A stretch of DNA of 64,000 nucleotides from Hydractinia symbiolongicarpus (taxonomy: Eukaryota > Cnidaria > Hydrozoa > Anthoathecata > Hydractiniidae). The DNA is taken from positions 22,069,650 through 22,133,649 of the forward strand of contig NC_079887.1 in assembly GCF_029227915.1 (NCBI RefSeq). The letters run 5' to 3'. Numbering within the stretch: the stretch's first letter is position 1; the number at the start of each line of letters is the position of its first letter. Both the position numbers and the translations under genes were made by a program. Below the pieces are notes generated by a model. The model made no database searches. It was not told where the DNA came from and saw only the letters and a program-made list of their open reading frames with translations. This document shows, piece after piece, positions 36,376 to 47,377 of the stretch.

Positions 36376-36912
36376 TAAAGTATCGGGTCCGAATTATCAC
36401 CTAGGGTATCGAGACCCCATCATCACCTAGGTCTTGTATTTTGGTCTCGATCATAACTTGTCGGGTACCGATTACTACCTAAGTTATAGAGACCCGAGTA
36501 TCACCTAGGGTATTGGGTCTCAATTATAACTTTGGGCTTCGGTCCAGATTATCACCGAGGGTATCGGGTCCCAAATATCACCTAGAGTATCGGGTCCCGA
36601 ATATCACCCAGGGTATTGGGTCTCGAATATCACCTAGGGTATCGGGTCCCGAATATCACCCAGGGTATTGGGTCCCGAATATCACCTAGGGTATCGAGAC
36701 TCGATTATCACCTAGGGTATTGGGTCTTAATTGTCACTTAGGGTTTCAGTCCCGATTATTACGTAGGTTATCCAGTTCCGAATATCACCTAGAATATTGG
36801 GTCTCAATGGTGACCTTGCGTATCGGGTCCCAATTATCACCTCGATTATCGGGTCCAACTATCACCTAGGTTATCAGGTCCTGATTATCACCGAGGGTAT
36901 TGGGTTTGATTT
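36376..36912. repeat. 26-bp minisatellite, about 20 copies
   Basis: The consensus unit is TATCGGGTCCCGAATATCAC then CTAGGG. Individual units differ by a few substitutions and small indels. Between 36585 and 36690, units ending CCCAGGG and CCTAGGG alternate, suggesting a 52-bp higher-order unit. Each unit contains the inverted pair CGGG-T-CCCG and often CCTAGG. There are no unique spacers, so it is not CRISPR-like. Confidence 0.93.
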
Positions 36913-36929
36913 TTTTCTAAACTGTTGAA

Positions 36930-38200
36930 TGGTTATACAAAAACGTTAAGAAACAGTCTAGACGTTTTTGCGTTATAGTTGAATACACAATCGTGAGAAA
37001 GATTCTTCGCAATGTAATTCTCCATGTGTTAAATATTTAAGAATGTATTTCACAATATTATTTTTTTTAAATATTTTGTAATCCATGTTTTGAAGATCAC
37101 AGGTATATCTACTTTTTTAGTTGACATTGTTGGTTTCAATTTTTTATTCTTCTTTTCTCACACCATTTGTCTTACTAAAAACAATCACGCATCTACTTTT
37201 TTAACCCTCTGTATTCTATCATTTTGTCCGCCAAAACACTGTCGTGCTGAATATCTAATGTGATATATTTTTATCTTCTTTGTTACGATTCTAGTTTAGA
37301 AGGGCGTCAACCTTCGTAAGTCCCCCTGTCAGCAAGTAGTTCAAGAAGGGAAATTCAGCACGTCAGTTAGACTTTTCGCTAAATGAAAGTCTCGAAAAAT
37401 ATTGCTTTTGTAATCTTGTATTTTTTGAAAGATTTCGGTTCCACGTTGTTTAAAAAATAGCTTGTACTTGCTACTTACGACTTTTTTCAAGAAAACTGAG
37501 GAATTGTAATTAGTTTAGATTAAGATATTAATTTAGATTTTCTGGACAAAGCTTACTTTTTTTTAAACTTATTCGTGTTTTTTAAACTTTTAAAAGCTTT
37601 GCGTTTGAGCGATAATGTTAGGGCCAGTGAATGGTCCCACAACATATACTATACCCTTAAATAATAGAGAATTTTTAGGTAAGCTTAGTCTTCTTCTATC
37701 TTTGGTTTAGTCTGCTTTCTGCAGGCTAATTGACTTTGACGCTACTATCATTGCTGCAAAAGCTGCAAAAGAAGTTACGTCTTTAAATTTCGCGGATGGT
37801 CAACGAAGAACATTTCTCGAATCATCGAACTTTTGCTTAATTGTCAGAGATGGCCAAACTCAGTAGTCCAATTTTTTTTTTATAAGCATGACATTTATAA
37901 CCATCCGTTGGGCTTTAATTTGGTACTTTTTCAGCATATGCTAAGCATTATGTGAAGCCTAAGAAAATGTTGTGAAGTTTTTATGTTTTTTGCTTCGTTA
38001 GCAGTATTTCTTTATATTACCAGTGTGTAGTTAGATTTGTAGTTGTAAGAAGAAGCCGCTTGGCTTTAAAACTGGGAGGAATAGTTGATAATTTCTGCAA
38101 AGTTTCGATATCCCGCTCTATTTTTTTTTTCGCATTGGGCATGTTTACTTCACGTTCTTCGTGTAGAAAAGGTTGGAGACTTGATTCCTGCATAATTCGG
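36930..38200. other. Gene-free stretch
   Basis: AT-rich, no supported coding sequence and no repeat that I can name. Confidence 0.4.
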
Positions 38201-38215
38201 TACTCTAAATGCGTA

Positions 38216-38590
38216 CCGTAGGATTATGCGCCCGGGCGTTTATTTAATATCTCGGGTCCAAGGATGGGCGCTTAACAATTTTTCTTGTGCTTTCTGGAAT
38301 GGAGCATACCTTTTTTTCCAAAAAAGAAAGAGTTACCGTAGAGGTTCTTCAATTAGTTGTCTAATAAATTCCTCACCTTCTTCATAGCCTTCCCAAATAC
38401 CAGGAACACATAGATAAGCCAGTGAGTGTTTGATCTTCCTCATGAGGTAGGAAGGGATAAGTAACCCTAAAATCCGTACCATCCTTTTGTTTTTCAATAA
38501 GCGCCCTTTCTTGTTGTAGAGGGAGGAAGGCACTTATTAAATATTTTTGGTTTCAAGTGGCACCTATTCGAGGGGGCACTTAATCGAGTC
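38216..38590. repeat. Repeat with GCGCTTAAT/ATTCGAGGG-type ends
   Basis: Left part has GGGCGTTTATTTAATATCTCG and GGGCGCTTAAC. The right part has CAATAAGCGCCC, GGCACCTATTCGAGGGGGCA and CTTAATCGAG. A related block at about 36255-36290 (ACTATTCGAGGGCGGCACTT) supports a dispersed family. Boundaries are uncertain and no transposase is present. Confidence 0.35.
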
Positions 38591-39081
38591 TTTACGATAA
38601 TAATGATCAATTCAGTTAATTCGCAAAATTGAATTACTGTAAACTGGTGGCAATGGTATACAAATAGAAGAAAGCTGGGTTTCCTATATTTTTTTCCTAA
38701 AAACATAATAGCAAGTGGGCAGTATGAAGTTGAGCTAAAAAACAGAACAGGACACCACAGAAAATTATAATTAAAACAAAAACCAACGTACTTCTAACTT
38801 GCTGCATGTAAACCAGGAAACCTGGTGTCCAAACGCCAGGGAAACACATTTTGTGGAGCGGCTAATAAGGGCCGTAAACTGTGCCACACGATCAGGTGGA
38901 GCGCTTAAGTACAGGTATACAGTATGTCTAAATCAAGTGAAGCGCACACACCATTATAGTTTTGCGACTGTAACACATTTTTCAAAAAACAAATTTTTTG
39001 CAACGATAGCCAAAGTAAAAACAGAGTTTACAAACCGTTGTTTCCCCGTCATAGCAAAAACAATCGGTCTCTATTATTTTA

Positions 39082-39206
39082 CTAGTCGGTTGGCCGTGGA
39101 AAATCCACGGGTTTGCCCGTCCTTTTTATACCGCATCGCGTGCGTCTCGCTACTTGCGGTACAATTATGCGTGACGGACAGACGTATACGGTTATTATAA
39201 TATAGA
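39082..39206 (-). mobile_element. Short Helitron-like element, 125 bp
   Basis: On the minus strand it begins TCTATATTATAATAACCG and ends CTAG (39085-39082), preceded by the hairpin CCGTGG-ATTTT-CCACGG 8-12 bp upstream. Flanks are A before TC and T after CTAG, as expected for Helitron insertion between A and T. It contains the family core GTCTGTC-CGTCACGCATAATTGTACCGC.. and GCGAGACGCACGC. Far too short to code for Rep/helicase, so non-autonomous. Confidence 0.75.
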
Positions 39207-40560
39207 TTCTGTGGAATAACAGTGAAAGTTTAAAAATTAATCGTGAAAACAGGCTTAGCGCTTAGTATAGTTAAACGGTGGCCAAACTCTGAACCAAATT
39301 TTGAAAGGAAAGAAATGTTTTATGACTTCTTTCATCGATATTTGCACAAAAACGAAGAAATTCGCAGATGACCATTTTATTAAAATTTTGAGGTAATTAA
39401 ATTTCGTTGGATACCTCCAAAACTGGTATTAAAAATGACTGGTCAATTTTCAACCCAACATGTCCGGGTCACTTCACAGAAGCGAAAGTTTCCATTTAAT
39501 TAGGGTGAGCACGTAGCGTATTCTAAATTTACCACTGCGGTGAAAGTTGCGGTCGTGACTCAAGAAGGGGCTGTAGTAGCATGTGAATTATTTATCGCGA
39601 GTCATATTCGTCGAAAAAAATATATATTCTTAACACCATTTTTCACCTTTCACATTGTACCTATGATCAAGACGGTCATGTAACAACGTTCAGAACATCC
39701 AAAGTATATCTGGAATGGTGAAGGAGTTGCCGTGTTATCCTTCTTAATGCTTTAAAAATAATGATATGTCTAATAAAACTTTTAAAAGCAGAAAATTAAA
39801 CTTTAAAAGATTGCTTTCAAAGAAGTTGAATTTAGACAAAAATGATGTAAGTGTAATAATAGCCGTTATCTGCATGTCATGCCAAACCACGCACGAAATC
39901 TCAAAGCAACAAATAAAAAATGGGATACAGTTTTATCGACTTTGCTTTAACAGGTTAACACCGCGAATTTTCACAGGCTAACGACTAGTTTATAAGCAGA
40001 CAACATCATTCACATGGCCTTAAACTTTCTTTTTGTGAAACTGCATATTCCTCCAATTTTGGACCCGCACAATCCTGCAATTGTTGACCCGCACAATCCT
40101 GCAATTGTTGACTCGCACAATCCTGTAATTGTAAACCCGCACTGTCCCGCAATAGATTCACAAACACTGATGCGCGAAATTTTTTCTGCGAAACCCGTTT
40201 CCAGAAGCGCAAATTATACCATCGGCTAATGGCAATACAATTCATTACAGTCATTTAGTTGACATAACTTGTTGGAAACTGCTCGGAAGCGAATTACGAC
40301 ACTCCTAATAATGTTGCACCTAAGAGCCTGATACTCATTATCTATCCAATTTTTCTTTCTCTTTCTAATTGGTCAGTAATAATTGACGAGTATTCATACG
40401 TAAGTGAATGTCATGTTCAGATATTTTTAAACGCTGGTGAGTACTAAGACTTTGTAGTACTCTTGCACATCTATTAACGTGCAATTAGTTCAAATGAATA
40501 TAAGCTTTAATGAATCCCAAGTGACCTGTCAACGTAATTATTGTATTTCTTTTATTGTCA
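39207..40560. other. Gene-free stretch upstream of the first cysteine-peptide gene
   Basis: No supported gene apart from short AT-biased frames. It holds a tandem repeat of four 24-bp units at about 40062-40155 and a TATA-like AATATAAGC near 40496-40504, about 155 bp before the ATG at 40657. Confidence 0.4.
40062..40155. repeat. 24-bp tandem repeat, four units
   Basis: The unit GACCCGCACAATCCTGCAAT plus TGTT occurs four times; the last two are diverged. Confidence 0.85.
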
Positions 40561-40656
40561 ATGCAAAGCGTACAAAATTTTCATAGCGTTTGCCTTATAA
40601 TGAAAAAATATATTAATTTGACAAGTCATTTTCGTGTAGATGACATCCCTCAATAT

Positions 40657-40989
40657 ATGGAATTCCATTCAACATTATACATCTTGACGCTGCTGCATTT
40701 ACTGTGGTTTATTCACAATGCCACCAGCAAAGCTATACAACCGGACGACGAAGAAAAAGTACCAAAGATTGCTCATGAGATTCTTCTACCTTGTTATGAC
40801 GAATGTTTAACCTCAAGAACAATGTGTTTGAGGGTGGAGAATTTATCTGTGCAGCAAGCCATGGTCTGTTGGCAGGCCGCCCACATCTGCCGACAGAACT
40901 GCGTGCTTCGAGCGAAGTTGATGAAATCGATCAAGAAAGGTATCCTTCGTAAAATGCGTCGAAGCACATATCATTTGTCAACGGGGTGA
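40657..40989 (+). CDS. Secreted six-cysteine peptide, paralogue A (110 aa)
   Basis: The frame is open further upstream, but the ATG at 40657 (PQY-MEFHSTLYILTLLHLL) gives a clean signal peptide with cleavage near ATSKA (residues 22-26), and a length equal to its paralogue at 43992. The mature peptide of about 84 residues has an acidic start (PDDEEKVPK), then six cysteines spaced C-X3-C-X6-C-X13-C-X6-C-X3-C, including LLPCYDEC and VCWQAAHICRQNC, then a basic tail (KSIKKGILRKMRR). An AATAAA lies at 41294. No other coding gene lies between this and its paralogue. The spacing suggests a disulfide-pinned helical hairpin. I do not recognise a named family; an extracellular role is inferred. Upstream ATGs at 40561 and 40600 are possible but would bury the signal peptide. 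Confidence 0.75.
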   Translation: MEFHSTLYILTLLHLLWFIHNATSKAIQPDDEEKVPKIAHEILLPCYDECLTSRTMCLRVENLSVQQAMVCWQAAHICRQNCVLRAKLMKSIKKGILRKMRRSTYHLSTG

Positions 40990-41654
40990 TCAAATTATTT
41001 TCTACCACGTTGTTTCGTGTTTTGCGTTGTCCAATGGTACTTGTGTGTGTTGAGGCGCGCATGTTATTCAGCATATAATGACAGAAGTTTCCAATAGATA
41101 GGAATGAATTGGTGTAAGATGACTTAAAATGGACAGAGACACAATGAACATTCATTGTGTCTACATTGACGAGTCCAATTGTCATCTTCTTCCACTTTTC
41201 TATATTTTTGGTCACTTCAAAGCAATGACTAAAGGTTCAATAACGATGAAGGATAAGGAAAGATGTCCGCACGTCTTTCTGTGCCCTCTCAGAATAAAAG
41301 ACTGTGAATTTTTTTATTGAATTATTCCTAACGCATGTTATTGTTAACAGCAGATCAAAGAAACAAATTTTTAACTGTGTGTATAGATTGTATTTTAATT
41401 TATTTATTTGTTCATTTCGACGATTTTTAAATTATTTATTTTTTAAAAAAACATCAAACAAGAAGAAGACATTACATAGCTACCCTGGTCGCTTATTTTT
41501 GAGAATACCAAGATTCTAACAAGGCTTTTTTTTCTATTGTTCTAACCAATAGATCTATTGTTTCTAATACAAAATCCCAGCCTGATATTCTTATAATCCA
41601 TTACTCTTATCAAAAAGTGCGTATATACTAAGCGAACACAAACAACGTTATACA

Positions 41655-41868
41655 AAAACAATATATATAATATATAATATATAATATATAATATATAATA
41701 TATAATATATAATATATAATATATAATATATAACATATAATATATAATATATAATATATAATATATAATATATAATATATAATATATAATATATAATATA
41801 TAATATATAATATATAATATATAATATATAATATATTATATATAATATATAATATATAATATATACAC
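41655..41868. repeat. Heptanucleotide microsatellite (ATATAAT)n
   Basis: About 30 copies of ATATAAT, with one C substitution near 41732 and one phase slip near 41837. Because 7 is not a multiple of 3, all frames give the same seven-residue Tyr/Ile/Leu repeat; those frames are not genes. Confidence 0.97.
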
Positions 41869-41869
41869 A

Positions 41870-43558
41870 CATCAGATATAAACATTCATGAATTGGAAAA
41901 TATTTTCCATCAATTAAAACGACAAAGCCATACCCTACATGGCTGTTTTGATATTGCTTAGAAAGCACAAACGCTTAATCTAAAAAGATTTTTTTAACTT
42001 ATCATAGTTTTTTTCCAGATCTCTTAATATTTCTTCTTTTTGTATAAAAAGTTGTAAAGTTTAAAAGAATAAGGATGTTCGAAATGTAGTAAAATGAATG
42101 TCCATAGCTTGGATGCTTCTTACCTTTGAACCTCTTTTTAGTTAACTTTGTCGCTAAAGAATTTTTTCGACGATTTGATATATAAATTAATCTTCTTCTT
42201 TTTTTTTTTTTTTTTCATTATACAATTTTCCAATTTATTGTGATTTTTTTCATATAAATTTAAAGCAGATTATTTTCTTTCATTACAGCATAAACTCGCT
42301 GATTTCCCTAACATGCCATCACCTGGAACGGACGGGGGTCATATATTGCATCCTACCTATTGGATATGCTATGGTTTTTTGATGAAATTTTATGTTTTAA
42401 TTCAAGCATCTTTACATCGATTTTATACCCGGCTAAGAATTGTAGCTGTTCTATATTAACTATACTTGTTTCTTTTCTCACAGGCTCAAGAGTTGACCTC
42501 ATTCTTAAACGCGATCTCCCACTCCTCCATCAGCTAAAAAAATTCAACCATACCGGCTATTCTGACACCATGGTTTTAATATGTGCCCCCGATCAATCTA
42601 GACCGTATTTTATTTGAACTATTTGGCTTATTTCATTCTTAAGAATGTGACTTTTAGTATTTTCTGCACACATTATTTTCTCAAAAAGCAAACAGCACAT
42701 TAAAAGTAATACTCACCAGCAAATGTACACTTTGCTGAAGACTGTGGAGTTGTTTCAAGTTGTTTTTTTGCCGTCTCATAAGAAAATGGAAACTAATAAT
42801 ATAAAACTTTCAAAATTAACAAAAGCCAATCCTAGTGTCCGGGGTTTGTGTTACCTGATATCGAGGCAGTTAGCTCTAAAAAGTCAACCCTGGCGAGAAG
42901 GTTGGACAAAAGTAACAAAAAATTTTCTCGGCGATGATTATTATTTTTTTTGACGAAAATTCTGTCCCACATTTTATGCGTGATACATAAACGCTACAGA
43001 ACTGAAAGCGGGAAGTTCAGATTCATTTAACGCCCAGGGCGTCGATTTTAAGTTTTCAATGACATGGGTCAGATAAAAAAAATTATTCTGATTATTGAGG
43101 GAATTAGCATCGTAAAATTAAATGAGATTACTTTAGAGACTTTAAAATGAACAGGAAGCCGATAATTTTCCTATTAGCAGAAGATCTCACGCGAGCTTAC
43201 ATAATATAAGATAAGTGCCTGCTTAAATTACACAACTTAAGTAAGATTTTCGCAAAACATGAAATAGGATCTGAAATTTTCTCACAGCAGATGTTTGTTC
43301 TAAATTTTTTTGCCCATCGAAATTTTGCCTGATAATTTGACGTAATAAAACAGAATTTAAATAATTTGCACATTTTTTTCCACATCAAGGATAATTTGAC
43401 AACTTGGTGAAATCGTGCAGGTTGTAGAGGCTTGATTCTAAAACTATTTCATAACATTTATTATGCAGACCTTGTTTCAAAGAAAAATCGTTATTTCATT
43501 TAACAAAAACTAGAACAGCTTTTAGATTATTCCGCAGTATTTCCTTACAAGCCAAAAA
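41870..43558. other. Intergenic region between the cysteine-peptide genes
   Basis: No gene firmly supported. Two segments with good acceptors and higher GC (from 42289 and from 42484, the latter open to a TGA at 42615-42617) could be exons; see findings. The rest is AT-rich. Confidence 0.35.
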
Positions 43559-43663
43559 CAAATTTTGTCCCCAGGGTCTTGTGGCCCCTAAGCCGTTATT
43601 CTTTATCAGCAACGTTAAAAAACGGCGAGCAATAGGGGTTAAAAGGGGTGTGGGAACGAATTG
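43559..43663. mobile_element. Inverted-terminal element, CTCGTCCCCAGGG family, 105 bp
   Basis: Left end CAAATTTTGTCCCCAGGG, right end GGGGTGTGGGAACGAATTG; the outer ends pair imperfectly, and GGCCCCTAA / TAGGGGTT also pair inside. Non-coding. Confidence 0.5.
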
Positions 43664-43991
43664 TTTTAAATACTCTTTCACACGCCTCATACGTTACATT
43701 TGATGTCACGATAATAAGTTAAATTTAAAATCTGAAATCATTTATTTATATCCGTTGGAAACGATAAGTTCGACAGGAAGTTAACAATTATCACAATTCA
43801 TAAGGCGTGCTACAAAATTGGTGAAATCGCAAAGTTGGTAGTCTCTATTATTTGTTTTAAATCTTGTAAGTCAAGTTAATCACTTAAGGTATGGAAACTC
43901 TCTCAAGAATGAAAACTTTGATCCTTATAAGTAAGTAAAACTTGGTAATCTAAACAGAAGAAAAATTATCTTGAGCAAGCTAACCGAAAGC

Positions 43992-44321
43992 ATGATACAT
44001 GGTCATCTACACGTACTCTTTTTAATAATCGCTGTTTCTGCTTTTTCATTACCAAGTGTGAACACGAATCGTCTTGGATCTTTGGAAGATACGTTTAAGA
44101 AACTCGTTGCAAGAAGAATACGTCCCTGCAATGAAAAATGTTCAGTTTCCAAGTTGTTATGTTTGGGGATAAATGATAACAGCAAAATACAACACATTAT
44201 ACTGTGTTGGCAAGCTTTTCAAATATGTCAAAAAAATTGTAAACTTCGGTTCAATGACCTAGCGTTAATACGAAAGCTATCAGGTGGAAAAACTACTACA
44301 GTGACCCGGCATGCTTGCTAA
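43992..44321 (+). CDS. Secreted six-cysteine peptide, paralogue B (109 aa)
   Basis: Starts at ATG 43992 (the frame is open upstream but only from a TTG). Residues 1-25 are a signal peptide (MIHGHLHVLFLIIAVSAFSL, cleavage near PSVNT). The mature peptide shows RPCNEKC, LLCLG and LCWQAFQICQKNCKLR, with cysteine spacing C-X3-C-X6-C-X14-C-X6-C-X3-C. That matches paralogue A 3.3 kb upstream except for one residue in the central loop, and both share the PC, CL, CWQA and QNC/KNC contexts. It carries a seventh, C-terminal cysteine (RHAC), which could pair with another chain. Identity outside the cysteine framework is low, so the duplication is old or the genes evolve fast. Function unknown; secretion is inferred. 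Confidence 0.77.
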   Translation: MIHGHLHVLFLIIAVSAFSLPSVNTNRLGSLEDTFKKLVARRIRPCNEKCSVSKLLCLGINDNSKIQHIILCWQAFQICQKNCKLRFNDLALIRKLSGGKTTTVTRHAC

Positions 44322-47300
44322 TATAAAGCCTTTTTAAATGTATTTACTATTGCTCTCAATATACTTAACCCTTTCAGAGTTGTTGTTTTTGAATACTTAT
44401 TTTGGAAAATAGTTGCTTGATTTACCATTGCACATGGGCAATCTGGCGCTTGTGTTGTATGTACATGTACACCAACTTTGACAGTAAAGCGAACGTTAAA
44501 AGCAAGGTCATTATATTTTGTAGTAAAGCTTCCCAACATGGAATAATTATGTACTTATTATATGTGTGGTTACATGTTCAAAAAACAGCTTTATATGCAC
44601 AGCTTGGTACAGTTTGTTTATCATTAATAAACATCACTCACGGATTCACTATTAACATAGTTGCTAGAAATTGTTACTGGTTGCATTTACTATGTTTAAA
44701 AAAGAAATGGAGATCGCAAATTGTGTCGACATTTTATAATTGTGAGAGAAAAGCGAATTTCATCACCTGCTCAAGAATTATTCAGATATGTTCTTAGCAT
44801 ATCGTTAGCAAACATGAGAGTGCGTATAGTGATGTAAAAATCACCCCTAAAGTGCTCTTGTTCAAGCAGCCTAATTCAACTGTCAGACAGACAAGTTAAT
44901 TTTGTGGAGAAAAATACTTAAAATGACTTCTAAAAAAAAGACATTTCACATCAATGATAGGATACAAGTTTATATGACGTAACAAAGAATTCTTCCTAAT
45001 TCAAGCAAAATTTCAAGATCAGCATATTTATAGGATATTTTTAACTTTTTGTCTAATTTAATTTTGAATATTCTTATAAAGTATATTCTTATGAAGAAAT
45101 AGTGTATCTTTTCTCTTTTCACACATTACAAAAATTTTATCTCGCCCTTTCCCCACGGTCGTTCAAAACCGCGATTTTAAGGAAATAAAGTGTGCGCATG
45201 CGCCAAAATTTTTTTTAAAAAAAGCGCATACGGCATAAGATTATGACGTCATCGATATTGACCTCACTCTCTATTATCTTGTTTTAGTTGCCCAATAAAA
45301 GAAAATTTAACATTTTTTTCTTTTAAAACTAAAGAAGGATGACCATAGACTACTATTTCGCCTTTGGTTGCGACCCGGGGCGGCCTAAACAGACGGCAAG
45401 GTCCACAAAAGCCCGGATGGCTAGTTCACAATTTACCAGTACAGGAGCACTCTTGTACAACATTCTGACGCAAGGTTTTGCCTAAAAATTACTTTTCCTG
45501 TTTGTATGTATCCCTTATCGAGCGTTCTATCGTATTAGGTAGTAGCTGCCACTTTTTTTACTACTAAAATTTTGAGCTTTTCTACACCATACATTTCACT
45601 TTCGTTTTCACAAAAAAATGGTTGACAACTATTAGAAATGTAAATTATTATACTTCTAAAATTAAATTTTAAAAGGAAAAAGAAATAATTCATCTGATCT
45701 GTAACCTTAGCTAGCTCTAAGGTTGGTCTTGATTAGTTTTCTAGAAGCCTGGTAAAACTAAACGTAAATGTGAGAAAGCTAGCTTCACTCAGACTCAGTA
45801 GACCCCAATGGAAATAATCCACTAACAATAGGTTTTTGTGATTTTCTGGGCTAGAAACACTTTATGTTTATCATTATTGTTGTTGTTGTTAGAGTAGCAA
45901 CTGATTGCAAATGAAAAAAATTGTACAGTAATATATGTGTTAAACGAAAGCACACACATTTTTAGACATTTCAGCCTAGACCATTCCTTAATCGTGAGAT
46001 TTTCCACCACGAAAGTCAATCTGAATTATATAAAAATAGTTTACAAATTAGGCTATTACAAGTATTTTTTATTTCAATTCATAATCTGTATTTAACGAAT
46101 ATATTCTTATTTCAAACGGATCCAACAAAAAGTGGTAATCGAGCAAATCGGCAAGCTCCTCTGTTTCATCATTGTTCCATCTTTTTTTTTAACCGCTTCT
46201 GTCAACAAATCTTCACATGCAAATCACGTTTGAATGACGCTTGAAATTGTGAATTGTTGGGTCAAAATTACTTCAATGAAATCGTGCCAACATGTTTTGT
46301 ATCATAGAACAATTTGGGACTGGTGCCCTAAAATGTGAACAAACAGAAAGTACAATATAAGCTACCAGAATCACCCAAAACCACGAAGACGCGTGCATGT
46401 GCAATGTGTGGCAATCATTTTCAATCTTTTATAATTCAATAATTTAACGGACCAGCCGTCAACGTTCAATGGACCTTATGTACAAACCTCGTACAGCCCA
46501 CTTCCCGAAAAACGAAAAGTTTCTTTTTCAAGTCCCCATTATAAAATGTCTTTTTTTGTAAGAAAAATTTCATAATTCCCAACTTCTTACTAAATGTCCT
46601 CCTTTTCGATTTCTTAATGTTGGCTTGGAAGGTCTTCTACCTAACAGGAGTCTTTCCCTTTAAAGTCTATGGAATACACGTTCGATACGGAGCCAATTAT
46701 TAACGCACTATTTACACCAGCGTTTTTTCCTAGTTGTTTATATTTTTTTCAAATGACTGATTGGTTCGTGTTAATTCGGTCTGTTCCTAGTTCATTCTGA
46801 TGAATTCCAGCTTGTTCTGGGTGATTCTGGATAGTTCCAGTGTTTACCACAACCGCAGGCTAGGTTATTTTTGGTTTGGAAAACAATGATTGAGCAGACG
46901 GCAGGGCCTACAAAAAGCTCTTATCTTTTAAAAAAACCTGAGGCTCTCATAAAAAAGCATGTAAAATGATAGCAAAGTGTGCATAAAAATGTACAGACAT
47001 GTGAGTTAATGTTTAACATATTCCTGTGAAATCCCTGACTTTTTTCTGATGAAACTATTTTTTTTTGGCGAAATAAACATAAATTTTTCATGATTTATCA
47101 CACACCACAAACTCGGCATAAGCCTCAATTATATAAGTCAAAAACTTTTTCCAGGGTACGAACAGATATGCTGTCCAAATAAATGCACAGGAGCATCTCT
47201 GGTTTAGTGTTACTTGTTGTTTTGTTAATTATATACATATTATAGAAAAATATTATCGATTTCTTTTTGTATGAGGTTTTTCATTAACAAAAAAACCTTC

Positions 47301-47377
47301 ACTGCGAAAAATTATTTTTAGCAGAACTATTAATAAACCCCTAACTAACCCCTAACCCCTTTTGGGGAACTGTGAAA
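44322..47377. other. Gene-poor region
   Basis: No supported gene. At 45192-45203 there is TGCGCATGCGCC, an NRF1-like palindrome, and at 45244-45251 a perfect CRE, TGACGTCA. Together these resemble a promoter, but no gene follows on either strand. Confidence 0.35.

Noticed and set aside
36376-36912. CRISPR-like regular repeat array
   Set aside because: Units are contiguous, diverged and without unique spacers, and the DNA is clearly eukaryotic.
38799-39200. 133-codon frame
   Set aside because: Its 3' third is the Helitron-like element at 39082-39206, and the rest shows no domain or start context.
41628-41968. Long Tyr/Ile/Leu frames on the minus strand
   Set aside because: Translation of the (ATATAAT)n microsatellite; every frame gives the same heptapeptide.
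47334-47360. CCCCTAACTAACCCCTAACCCC as possible telomeric repeat
   Set aside because: Irregular and only about 25 bp; not an array of TTAGGG units.
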